Shown: piece by piece, positions 29,150-36,444 of the stretch
How the letters are laid out: every line of letters starts with the position of its first letter
Position numbering within the stretch: the first letter of the stretch is position 1
Assembly (NCBI GenBank): GCA_009746045.1
Contig: RPFO01000027.1
Location: forward strand, 4,010,000-4,056,566
Direction: 5' to 3'
Origin: Mesostigma viride
Lineage: Eukaryota > Streptophyta > Mesostigmatophyceae > Mesostigmatales > Mesostigmataceae
DNA: 46,567 nt
The notes under the pieces: generated by a model
The model's database searches: none
What the model was told of the DNA's origin: nothing
Seen by the model: the letters and a program-made list of their open reading frames with translations, nothing else
Program-made: the position numbers and the translations under genes

Positions 29150-29670
29150 TTCTTCTCTTCGGCTACCTTATATTCGCGTTCTTCTTGCTGGAAGGCTTTT
29201 GTGGACGCTTTGTTTTTGCGAGCGGGATCAAAATACATCCTCATTCGCGCTTCTCGCCTATCCTTTTCCATTTGTTCGCGAGTTTCTCGTCTGCTGCTTT
29301 TGAAAACTCCGTGGTTCAAAGTTCCTAGATAAAGTTGGTTTAGTTTTTCAAACACAGGACCGTGATGTTCGTACTTAAAATCTTTATCTCGGTTTCCGTC
29401 CCTGTCTCTCGTGTTTGTTTGGATCGTGTGCACCATCTCGTGAGCCATTATTCGCGCCAAAACCTCCATTTGTGATTCAGGTAGTATACTATCTTGATAG
29501 GTCTTGTCTTTCGGGTTTTCAGGTGCAAATGATTTCAAGAAAGCTTTCTTGTTCAAAGCGATATATTTGCCATCGTTCATGTTGATTGCCCAGTGGTCTC
29601 CTTTACCAGATGCTTGTATGATATGCTTATTCAGACTCTCTGGTTCAAACTGGAAAGCGACATCTTTCAT
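29131..29670 (-). CDS. SprT-like zinc metalloprotease
   Basis: 179 residues before the frame ends. MAHEMVHTIQ contains HExxH, and a third ligand lies in the downstream HHGPVFEKL (H-G-x-x-F), the SprT/Spartan signature. Cellular relatives cleave DNA-protein crosslinks; giant viruses carry homologs. The N-terminal ~75 residues precede the catalytic helix. The last ~50 residues are charged and helical and seem to continue in the next frame. The ATG overlaps the stop of the upstream gene (ATGA-type overlap at 29667-29670), suggesting linked expression. Confidence 0.75.
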   Translation of the reverse strand: MKDVAFQFEPESLNKHIIQASGKGDHWAINMNDGKYIALNKKAFLKSFAPENPKDKTYQDSILPESQMEVLARIMAHEMVHTIQTNTRDRDGNRDKDFKYEHHGPVFEKLNQLYLGTLNHGVFKSSRRETREQMEKDRREARMRMYFDPARKNKASTKAFQQEEREYKVAEEKKWGYQN

Positions 29671-30620
29671 GGGAAACCCCCCCCAAACATGTGTTTGTTT
29701 AGCACGTGAGCAGTTATATCAATATCATCGTCGTTAATGTCGAGTTTCCCGTTCTTCACGAGGCCGTCACGATTTTTTTTTAACCTCTCTTCCATTTCTC
29801 TCACGACATTTTTCATTGGGATTCGAAGATCGTCAAGGGTTTTCAGAGAATGGTCTACTTTTAGGAACGTGTCCGATGAAGGCGAACGGTTGAAATGGGC
29901 TCCTCTGCGACGTGGTTCGTCGTAAAGACTTCTCCCTTCCCGTTCCAGCTGCTTCAAATACTCGTCCCTGCCACGTATGAACTCTTCTCGGTTTTGAAAC
30001 GGATATTCATGCGGAAGAAGCCCAGCTGTCGCATTTTCGAAATACTCGACGTTCGGATCCGGCTCTTCAAAACGTTTCGTTTTAGGGTTAAACCACGTCT
30101 TTATGTCGTTAGGCTCTCTTTCCCGCTCCATAAACATGCGTGTGTCGATTTTATCTTGTAACATTCGGTTACCGTCGAGGAGGTAGTTCTTCCGATCAAG
30201 TTTGTCATACAACGGGCTTATTGTTCTCAGCTGTTTTATCAATGCCATTGATTCGGGCGATAACCTAAATGGATTTGTTGGAATTTCGGATAACTTTCTT
30301 AAGGGCTCTTTCACCTCTTGCTGCTTTATTTTTAGCAACCCCTTCATTCCTGCCTGCATCACGCGCGGGTCGATCATTGGCTGTCCCGCCTGTTTCGCGA
30401 TTTTGCGAGCGATGTCGGTCGGGATTCTATCCCACACGCCCGGGGCGAGAGGCGGGCCATCTTCGAGAGCTATCTTTCTCGATTGCGCTGTAGTCTTAGC
30501 TCGATGCGTGTTCCTTCTTCTCGCGGAACAAGCCAGATGAGTAGCGCAAGATTTGCAGCCGCGAGCAGCGGTTAGGAGACACTGTCTGCCATCTTTCGTT
30601 TTTCTAAAACAGCGAGGCAT
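29667..30620 (-). CDS. Cys/His-module protein 1, unknown body
   Basis: 317 residues. The N-terminal module has C4, C14, C25 and H28 (C-x9-C-x10-C-x2-H) with an extra C22, followed by a basic linker. The body has no recognised domain; it is helical and charged, with PNVEYFENATAGLLPHEYPF in the middle. The module is shared with seven other proteins in the window and probably binds one zinc. The start is fixed by the module. It is the head of an overlapping gene run with the SprT-like gene. TTTATAACTACAAGTAA precedes the ATG. Confidence 0.75.
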   Translation of the reverse strand: MPRCFRKTKDGRQCLLTAARGCKSCATHLACSARRRNTHRAKTTAQSRKIALEDGPPLAPGVWDRIPTDIARKIAKQAGQPMIDPRVMQAGMKGLLKIKQQEVKEPLRKLSEIPTNPFRLSPESMALIKQLRTISPLYDKLDRKNYLLDGNRMLQDKIDTRMFMEREREPNDIKTWFNPKTKRFEEPDPNVEYFENATAGLLPHEYPFQNREEFIRGRDEYLKQLEREGRSLYDEPRRRGAHFNRSPSSDTFLKVDHSLKTLDDLRIPMKNVVREMEERLKKNRDGLVKNGKLDINDDDIDITAHVLNKHMFGGGFP

Positions 30621-30700
30621 TTACTTGTAGTTATAAAATGATGAAAAAATGCGTGCATGAAAAATAATGAAATTTTTTTATTATGGATAATACGTCACAA

Positions 30701-31528
30701 ATGCCTTTTGCCTTATGTTTTCTGGTTTCCAAAGCGTTTTACACGTCTCAGATCTGGAAAGAATGGCTCGGAGGTGTGCCGCGTGACATGATACGAGTGT
30801 TCGTTCACGATTCCGCATTTGCTGGGGTCGAAGAAAAGCGTCTGTTTTAATGGATCGCAGATGTTGAAGCCACGCGCGTGTCTAGAATCAAAACAAAGTG
30901 GTCTCACCCTTCCGTGCTTACAGCAGAGAGCAATCTTTTTGACGCCGCATTCAGTTACGAAGACGTCACGCATGCAGGACTTGTTAGCGAAAACACGGTG
31001 CCGTGCGTCTCACCAAACGATATGATGCAATGGTGCCAGTCTGTGAAAGGCGTTTCTTTTTTCAGTCCATGGGACCCGGACATCGTTCACATAAGCGCCA
31101 GATCCAAAAAGATCTTAAAATCCGTGGGCTGTTCGACCGTCATGTTTTCAAACCAGTTCTGTTTTCTGGCCAAGAAACATTACGAGTCGATACGCCCGGC
31201 TCTCGAAAAATGTATCCTCGCATACGGCGACAAATTTACCACGGACTCGTTTGGTCCTGACGAGTTCGTGATCTCGACACTCGTCGACAACATCGTAGGA
31301 CCCCAAGCGTGGAAAGAATGCGCTTTTGTTCTTATGGAGGAAGACAGCGATAAACTCCATGCAAAATGGTTTGACGAGCGATGGGCAGCGCAAAACCTTT
31401 TTACGATCTGCAAAGACGCTCAAAAATCTATTCGAAACGGAAACATCCCAATGTGTTGCGCCGTGAGGAAGTTGAGAGACACGACTACGCTGCGTCAGAC
31501 TCTGAGACGGGCAGGCGTTCTTCCATAG
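30701..31528 (+). pseudogene. Glycosyltransferase, GT14 (core-2/I-branching) type, interrupted by one stop
   Basis: From the ATG at 30701, 49 codons run to a TAA (30848-30850). The same frame then stays open to 31528, for 276 codon positions in all. The first part (SKAFYTSQIWKEWLGG, IRVFVHDSAF) and the second (TKWSHPSVLTAESNLF, AGLVSENTVPCVSP, GVSFFSPWDPD) together match the GT14 pattern of a Rossmann-like start, the TKW-hPSl-A motif and a SE-h-P motif. The family transfers sugars such as GlcNAc or xylose. A single nonsense mutation separates the parts; an internal start at 30878 would lack the N-terminal strand. Confidence 0.65.
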
Positions 31529-31694
31529 CGTCGAACGACTCTTTCTGGGACGAACTTCGGCGCCATTCATCGTACCGCCTTTCGAAATCCTCCAAATCTC
31601 GGGGCTCGAGTTTCGAGTCGCAGGGGACGGAAGCGAAAAGCTGCTTCCATGATTTGTCGAAAACGACTTGGTAATTGGCGTCCTCGCGAGTCAT
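31485..31694 (-). CDS. Small charged protein, unknown
   Basis: 69 residues from the ATG at 31694; upstream codons to 31739 would need a TTG start. Acidic and basic residues alternate (LEDFERRYDEWRRSSSQ), suggesting a helical, soluble protein. It overlaps the 3' end of the glycosyltransferase gene by 44 bp on the opposite strand. No family recognised. Confidence 0.45.
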   Translation of the reverse strand: MTREDANYQVVFDKSWKQLFASVPCDSKLEPRDLEDFERRYDEWRRSSSQKESFDAMEERLPVSESDAA

Positions 31695-31833
31695 TTCGGA
31701 AGGAGGCGAGGTTGTTTCTCTCAAGCGGTATATGTACAAACGCGGATGATGTCAAGGAGGAAAATATCTGCCTCGTGACATCATCCGGTTTGTAACGACA
31801 ACTCGGTTTGTAACCGATTTCGAGAAACAAAAC

Positions 31834-31843
31834 GTATAAAAAA
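31834..31843 (+). promoter_or_regulatory. TATA promoter of the 31881 gene
   Basis: GTATAAAAAA about 45 bp before the ATG. Confidence 0.5.
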
Positions 31844-31880
31844 GGGGTCGCAAGCGTCACAAAGGCACCGGTTTTCGACA

Positions 31881-32525
31881 ATGGAAGCCACGTACGAGGA
31901 CCTTCCACCCGAAGTCTTGACTCAAATCGTGAAAGAGTCTTGGCCTTACGGGTGCGCCATCAACAAAGCCACCCAACGCGTATACGACGTCGTTGCAGTC
32001 GCGAAAAAAGAAGAATTGAGCAAAAAGTTTCGCGTGAACGACCTTTTTCTTACAATCGGAACGGATCTCTCGGTCCGAGAAAACGAAGAAGCCGATCTGA
32101 ACTGGCTTAATCCGAAGCTCGCCGAAAGGACCGACGAGCAACTGCGAGGCGTGATGAAAGCATTGTCTTTGGAGCGCATCGAGGAATGCGAGGACGCCGT
32201 GTACACTCCGCATCACGTCAAAGTGATAAAACTCTTCGCGCTCTGTCGCGACTTGAAAGAAGGCGTCGAAAACATCATGGACCTGCACATCTCCAATCGA
32301 ACCTACGACAGGATCGAGTTTCGTTTGTTCGATGTTGCGAGCAAGACCAGTCCTTTCACGGTCCGAGCGAGCAGTTTCATGACAAAGTTTTACAACCAAC
32401 TACAGGCCCAGGAGGAGCGGGCCGGGAGATCGACGACGAGCGAGCACTGGAATTGGAACGGGTGGTGGTCTCGCTGCCTTGAAAAACATTGCGAAAACTA
32501 CCGAAACGTTGGGGTGTTGTCGTAG
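31881..32525 (+). CDS. F-box-like N-terminus protein
   Basis: 214 residues. YEDLPPEVLTQIVKES at residues 5-20 has the LPPEvL--Iv pattern of an F-box, the Skp1-binding segment of ubiquitin ligases common in giant viruses. The following residues (NKATQRVYDVVA) fit its second and third helices only loosely. The rest is helical with no recognised substrate-binding repeat. Its end overlaps an opposite-strand ORF. F-box assignment is moderate. Confidence 0.7.
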   Translation: MEATYEDLPPEVLTQIVKESWPYGCAINKATQRVYDVVAVAKKEELSKKFRVNDLFLTIGTDLSVRENEEADLNWLNPKLAERTDEQLRGVMKALSLERIEECEDAVYTPHHVKVIKLFALCRDLKEGVENIMDLHISNRTYDRIEFRLFDVASKTSPFTVRASSFMTKFYNQLQAQEERAGRSTTSEHWNWNGWWSRCLEKHCENYRNVGVLS

Positions 32526-32740
32526 AGAGAGCGTTCGGTTTCGTGAGGCCACATAACGATTGCGCGGGAAGGTTCTACGGTGGTTATCAAAGGAGGAGGA
32601 GGCGCATCGCGCAGAGGATGCGTGTACAGTTTCATCGAGTGGCGGATCTTTCTGCCGCGTTTCTGTCTTAATAACCAATCTTTAAATTTCTGATCACACC
32701 GCTTTCGAGCGGAATTGCACACAACTGGTCTCATTGACAT
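32498..32740 (-). CDS. Small basic protein, unknown
   Basis: 80 residues from the ATG at 32740. It is basic at the N-terminus (CNSARKRCDQKFKDWLLRQK) and proline-rich in the middle. The frame remains open upstream, but that part is antisense to the gene at 32786. A TATATA sequence (about 32777) lies between this ORF and 32786 and could serve both. Overlaps the 3' end of the F-box-like gene by 28 bp. Modest support only. Confidence 0.4.
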   Translation of the reverse strand: MSMRPVVCNSARKRCDQKFKDWLLRQKRGRKIRHSMKLYTHPLRDAPPPPLITTVEPSRAIVMWPHETERSLYDNTPTFR

Positions 32741-32785
32741 CCAATAGTTGTAAATAAATAAATTGTTGTTTGAGGGTATATAGGA

Positions 32786-33028
32786 ATGACAACAGCGTGC
32801 GGCCACAAGCTGAAGTCTGGCGGCCATTGTCGCATAAAGGTGAAAGGCGCCAAGAAATGCCGGTTTCATGCAAAAAAACATGTCGTGCGCGGACCAAATG
32901 TTACTGGACCAAATGAAATCGAAACTTGGGAAGAGTATATAATACGGACCACAGAAGCGGATCGAAACCAGGCCGAGAAGAGAAAAAATTCGACACAAGG
33001 CGGTAACGCTAGTAAGAAACAGAAATGA
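32786..33028 (+). CDS. Cys/His-module protein 2, short
   Basis: 80 residues. The module has C5, C15, C25 and H28 (C-x9-C-x9-C-x2-H). It is followed by GPNEIETWEEYIIRTTEADR, which closely matches the N-terminus of the 393-residue protein at 42190 (EIEPWEEYQRRTTEADRNQ). It therefore looks like a module joined to the first ~20 residues of that family, then ends in a basic tail. TATATAGGA directly precedes the ATG. Confidence 0.75.
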   Translation: MTTACGHKLKSGGHCRIKVKGAKKCRFHAKKHVVRGPNVTGPNEIETWEEYIIRTTEADRNQAEKRKNSTQGGNASKKQK

Positions 33029-33030
33029 TC

Positions 33031-33062
33031 GTATATTTTTTCTGGTTTTTCTGTATACTGGG
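33031..33062 (+). promoter_or_regulatory. Short-leader promoter of the 33063 gene
   Basis: TTTTTTCTGGTTTTTCTGTA followed by TACTGGG abuts the ATG and is repeated almost exactly at 34130-34161. Confidence 0.6.
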
Positions 33063-34088
33063 ATGACCAAGGAGTGCGGACACAAGTTAAAGAAAGGAGG
33101 CCGTTGTCAGATCAAAGTCGCAGACCCCAAAAAGAAGCGATGCAGGTTCCACGGAAAGGGAGGCAAGACCAAACACCGAGTCAGGCAACCTGACGAGGCA
33201 GGGCCGTCGACGGACGAGAACGACTATGCATTTCGTTCGAATCCGATAACAGAAGATCAACTTACTTTCATGAACTCGGGATTGGGGCTCTTTATGGGTT
33301 ACGATAATTTCAACCAACCCTATGAAGCGCTTAAAGAAGGCGACGCTAACTCCGAACAATATGATAGGACTCGTGACGCTGTTATAGACAATAATAACCC
33401 ATATGTCGATGAAAAACAGTGGCCATTTTATAAAGACGAAAAGAGAGAGTATCTGGAAAAAGAACTCAAGAAAAGAAACGTCGACTATCCTAACCCGATA
33501 GACGCAAACCGCCCCGCAAAAATGCAAAAGAATAGCTCGGCGCAGTCAGACATTCGTCATGACCCAGGATTGTCCCAAAATCACAGAGATTGGCTTGTAA
33601 AGTCTACCTGGTTCGATCCTCTTAGTAAAAAAACCAACCCCATATACGGTCCGCGTCAATTGCCCGGCGGTTTCAAGGGTGTAGCACTACCTGACGAGAA
33701 TGTGGAACGGTCTGAAATTGAAAATTTACCACCGGAAGCTATACAACTAATACTTAAGGATCTTGACCCGCAATCCGCGCGCAACTTCGCTGCTGCCAAC
33801 AGACGGTTGTATCATATGATCCCAGAGGAAATGTCGAAAGGTGTCATATATAACCCTCAAATAATGGGAAGGTCCCCTGATATTACGCGTTTTAAAGCGA
33901 GAAGGCAAGTGGACCGTGAAAATAATATAAGAAAACAAGGAGGATTGGCGCCATTTAACGATACGCAGTACCGGGAAAATATACAAAGGATAGTGGATGA
34001 AAGCGAGGAGGAACAGAAACGACTGATAGAAAACGAGAGAATCGGAAAAGAAGTTCTCCGGCTCCGGGCTTCAACCGCGCGATCTTAA
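33063..34088 (+). CDS. Cys/His-module and F-box-like protein 3
   Basis: 341 residues. The N-terminal module has C5, C15, C27 and H30 (C-x9-C-x11-C-x2-H). A long polar middle (about 45-215) is followed by IENLPPEAIQLILKDLD and ARNFAAANRRLYHMI (about 220-255), an F-box-like segment, then a charged helical end. It is a tandem paralog of the next gene: the first 123 bp differ at only two bases, the middles diverge, and the F-box-like parts are again clearly related. Skp1 recruitment with the module as target or nucleic-acid binder is an inference. Confidence 0.8.
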   Translation: MTKECGHKLKKGGRCQIKVADPKKKRCRFHGKGGKTKHRVRQPDEAGPSTDENDYAFRSNPITEDQLTFMNSGLGLFMGYDNFNQPYEALKEGDANSEQYDRTRDAVIDNNNPYVDEKQWPFYKDEKREYLEKELKKRNVDYPNPIDANRPAKMQKNSSAQSDIRHDPGLSQNHRDWLVKSTWFDPLSKKTNPIYGPRQLPGGFKGVALPDENVERSEIENLPPEAIQLILKDLDPQSARNFAAANRRLYHMIPEEMSKGVIYNPQIMGRSPDITRFKARRQVDRENNIRKQGGLAPFNDTQYRENIQRIVDESEEEQKRLIENERIGKEVLRLRASTARS

Positions 34089-34129
34089 TTTTTTTTACAA
34101 GTGTAAAATTTCGGGCGCCAATTGAAATA

Positions 34130-34161
34130 ATGTTTTTTTTCTGGTTTTTCTGTATACTGGG
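34130..34161 (+). promoter_or_regulatory. Short-leader promoter of the 34162 gene
   Basis: Repeats the CTGGTTTTTCTGTATACTGGG that precedes the 33063 gene. Confidence 0.6.
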
Positions 34162-35130
34162 ATGACCAAGGAGTGCGGACACAAATTGAAGAAAGGAGGC
34201 CGTTGTCAGATCAAAGTCGCAGACCCCAAAAAGAAGCGATGCAGGTTCCACGGAAAGGGAGGCAAGACCAAACACCGAGTCAGAGTGACGTCGTTTGTAA
34301 CGGCCGACCAGTCTTCCGATAGTATGGTATCGGCCAACTCGAATTGGGATAACAGCAGCGTACGTCCTGAGATTATTATTACACAACGTAATCTCCCCCC
34401 TGAAGGGACAGGCACGAATGGAAACGAAATGATGTTTCCATACAATCGGCGAGTTCACGAGGAGCCGCTCGATTACGGTGACGCAGGTTCTAAATTTGAC
34501 GCGATGGACTTATATTTTCCCGGGGGGATCTATAGAGAGTTGCCAGATGTAAGGGGGAAGAACGTGAATAACGAATTTGACGACTCAAACCCCCCTGCGA
34601 AAAATCAAACTAGAAACTCCGCGCAGTCATCCTATCGTCCTGACCCACGACTGCCCGGAATAAACCTTGATACAAACAAAAAGCAAACAACTGGTCGGCC
34701 AAAGGTATTTTCCGACCGTTTACACGGGGTTGCACCCCCTGACGAAAACGCGGAAAGGTCTCCTCTCGAAAACTTACCAGAGGAGGTTTTACACGATATA
34801 GTTAAGAATTTAGATGTGCAATCGTTGCGCAACTTTGGTGCATCCAACAGAAACCTATATCATCAGGTATTGAAACTGATGGAAGATAGCATCAAAGCTA
34901 ACCCTGAATATTTTAGCGGCACCGGCAGTATGGAAATGGAAAAGAAAGCGGTAATGACAGTGAACGCCGAGAATGCGGAAAGAAAAAAAAAAGGACTTGA
35001 ACCGTTTAACGAAACGCAGTTCCTTGAAAAGATAGCGCTGTATATGGATGCCTGGAGGGAAAGGAGAGCGGAACTAATACAAAAAGTGCGTATTGCAAAG
35101 AGACTCCGAGAAATCCGGCCTTCTCGGTAA
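34162..35130 (+). CDS. Cys/His-module and F-box-like protein 4
   Basis: 322 residues, tandem paralog of the 33063 gene. The module (C5, C15, C27, H30) and promoter are nearly identical to it. The middle is polar and poorly conserved. LENLPEEVLHDIVKNLD and LRNFGASNRNLYHQV (about 193-230) form the F-box-like part, preceded by APPDENAERS, which matches ALPDENVERS in the neighbour. The end is charged and helical. Near-identity confined to promoter and module suggests recent homogenisation of that segment. Confidence 0.8.
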   Translation: MTKECGHKLKKGGRCQIKVADPKKKRCRFHGKGGKTKHRVRVTSFVTADQSSDSMVSANSNWDNSSVRPEIIITQRNLPPEGTGTNGNEMMFPYNRRVHEEPLDYGDAGSKFDAMDLYFPGGIYRELPDVRGKNVNNEFDDSNPPAKNQTRNSAQSSYRPDPRLPGINLDTNKKQTTGRPKVFSDRLHGVAPPDENAERSPLENLPEEVLHDIVKNLDVQSLRNFGASNRNLYHQVLKLMEDSIKANPEYFSGTGSMEMEKKAVMTVNAENAERKKKGLEPFNETQFLEKIALYMDAWRERRAELIQKVRIAKRLREIRPSR

Positions 35131-35176
35131 AACCCTTTCCTGGTACCGCAATAATGATCTTACCGAACTTCATATG

Positions 35177-35365
35177 ATGGGTTGTTTTCTCGCCAAGATG
35201 GAAACAGAGTGGGAGGATCGCGATCCTAATGCGTCTTCGATACGGATCCGCTGTCGCGATGTCGCCGAGGCGTCAATAATGGCAAAGGATCGTAAAAACG
35301 CACGTGACGTCGGCCACGATCGTTCCAACGCGTGTGAGAGACTAGAACAGGAAGCATCTTACTAG
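35177..35365 (+). CDS. Possible small ORF, unknown
   Basis: 62 residues from the ATG at 35177; the frame is open from 35093 inside the previous gene. Polar and charged, no motif. It fills the gap before the convergent gene at 35380. Weak support. Confidence 0.25.
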   Translation: MGCFLAKMETEWEDRDPNASSIRIRCRDVAEASIMAKDRKNARDVGHDRSNACERLEQEASY

Positions 35366-35379
35366 ATGGTAAGGTAATT

Positions 35380-35694
35380 TCACCTCCTCCGGCTCTTGCG
35401 ATGCCTTCGCTGGTTGATGGTGTGCTTCAGATACGCCATCTGCGCTGGATGGGTTTGCGAGCTTTGATACATATAGGGCATTGGCTCCTGGCTCAAGTCC
35501 ATCCATTCCAGCTGGCCGTTGGTGGCGGGGACGTCGGGGGGCTGGACCATGTCGCCGCTGTTCGCCATTCCACACGAGGCGGCTCGGTGGCGAGAAACCG
35601 GCTTGCGCCTCGAGTGCGAGGCGCACCTCTTGTAGCCAGCCCTGGCGCTGTTGCTGCAATGGCTGCCGTCCTTGCATTTTGCGGTGCACTTCAT
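35380..35694 (-). CDS. Cys/His-module protein 5
   Basis: 104 residues. The module has C3, C13, C24 and H27 (C-x9-C-x10-C-x2-H) with an extra C7. A basic linker (SRRKPVSRHR), a glutamine/methionine-rich polar middle and a basic tail (RRHRKSRRR) follow. No other domain. AGTATACACCC abuts the ATG, the same short-leader type as at 33063. Confidence 0.7.
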   Translation of the reverse strand: MKCTAKCKDGSHCSNSARAGYKRCASHSRRKPVSRHRAASCGMANSGDMVQPPDVPATNGQLEWMDLSQEPMPYMYQSSQTHPAQMAYLKHTINQRRHRKSRRR

Positions 35695-35731
35695 GGGTGT
35701 ATACTACTTGTTCTCTAGAAAAACTTCGGAC

Positions 35732-35833
35732 TCACTTCTTTTTCTTCGTGGCTCGCTTTTTTGGTTTCTTTTTTCGCGTTTGTCCCCCTCCGTGGTTGTT
35801 CAGGCCGTGACTATAATACAACAAGGGAGGCAT
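35732..35833 (-). CDS. Very small basic protein
   Basis: 33 residues: MPPLLYYSHGLNNHGGG followed by a lysine/arginine-rich tail ending RATKKKK. TTATACGCC abuts the ATG, like the other short-leader genes. It lies between the tRNA and the 35380 gene with no competing frame. Small basic proteins of this kind in viruses often condense nucleic acid; that is inference. Confidence 0.5.
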   Translation of the reverse strand: MPPLLYYSHGLNNHGGGQTRKKKPKKRATKKKK

Positions 35834-35860
35834 GGCGTATAAGATACAGCGGCGATTTTT

Positions 35861-35932
35861 GTTCGGGGCGAGACTCGAACTCGCGACCTGCGGCTCATAA
35901 GACCGCCGCTCTACCGACTGAGCTACTCGAAC
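35861..35932 (-). tRNA. tRNA-Ile (anticodon UAU)
   Basis: A complete 72-base cloverleaf on the minus strand: a 7 bp acceptor with one A-C mismatch, D-stem GCTC/GAGC, anticodon stem GCGGT/GCCGC with loop CTTATGA, T-stem GCGAG/CTCGC with loop TTCGAGT. No intron and no encoded CCA. Anticodon TAT reads the rare Ile codon AUA. Base 37 is G, where A is usual. It is the only tRNA in the window and sits among virus-like genes. Confidence 0.9.
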
Positions 35933-36004
35933 GTACCTTTTAGCACCAGTTTTTTCCTTCCGTTTTGAACGCGCTTTTTTTGGCGCGTATGTATAAAACG
36001 GAGC

Positions 36005-36301
36005 ATGATCGGAAAAACGAGGACATGTAAAGGAACGCTAAAAGACGGTCGTTCGTGCTCGAACTGTTGTACGGGTAAGCGTAAGTATTGCGGCGTCCAT
36101 AGCAGGACTCGGACACACCGAGCTCGAAACGAAAAAATCGAAAAAGAAACCGGCCAGCCAGAAGAAGCTGATGATTTTCCAGCACGTACGAGAGAAGAGA
36201 TTTTAGAAAGAGCCCGGCAAAGGGTCAAGAATCCCCCCCCCCGAAACCAAATGCTCTTACCCCCACCCAGTCTGAAGAAGAAAAATATACAGCATTTTTA
36301 A
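36005..36301 (+). CDS. Cys/His-module protein 6, N-terminal part before a C10 tract
   Basis: 98 residues as read. The module has C8, C18, C29 and H32 (C-x9-C-x10-C-x2-H) with extra C21 and C22, then a charged linker (about 40-75). At the run of ten C (36233-36242) protein-like sequence moves by -1 into the frame of the 36445 gene, and the residues after the run in this frame look random. It is thus the N-terminus of the following gene. TATAAAACGGAGC lies just before the ATG. Confidence 0.75.
   Translation: MIGKTRTCKGTLKDGRSCSNCCTGKRKYCGVHSRTRTHRARNEKIEKETGQPEEADDFPARTREEILERARQRVKNPPPRNQMLLPPPSLKKKNIQHF
36233..36242 (+). repeat. C10 homopolymer at the frame switch
   Basis: Ten consecutive C mark the point where the module frame (frame 2) and the body frame (frame 1) must join. 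Such tracts are prone to length change in replication and in sequencing. Confidence 0.85.
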
Positions 36302-36444
36302 ATCAACGTATTCAAGATAGTTTTAATAAAGAGGTAAGAGACGCTAACCTCGGCGTTTTTCGAGAAAATGCGGGACATGCAAAAGCCGAAACTCAAGCGT
36401 CTGAAAGAAGAAACCAAGCAGTAAACGCAGATAGATTAAAAAAG

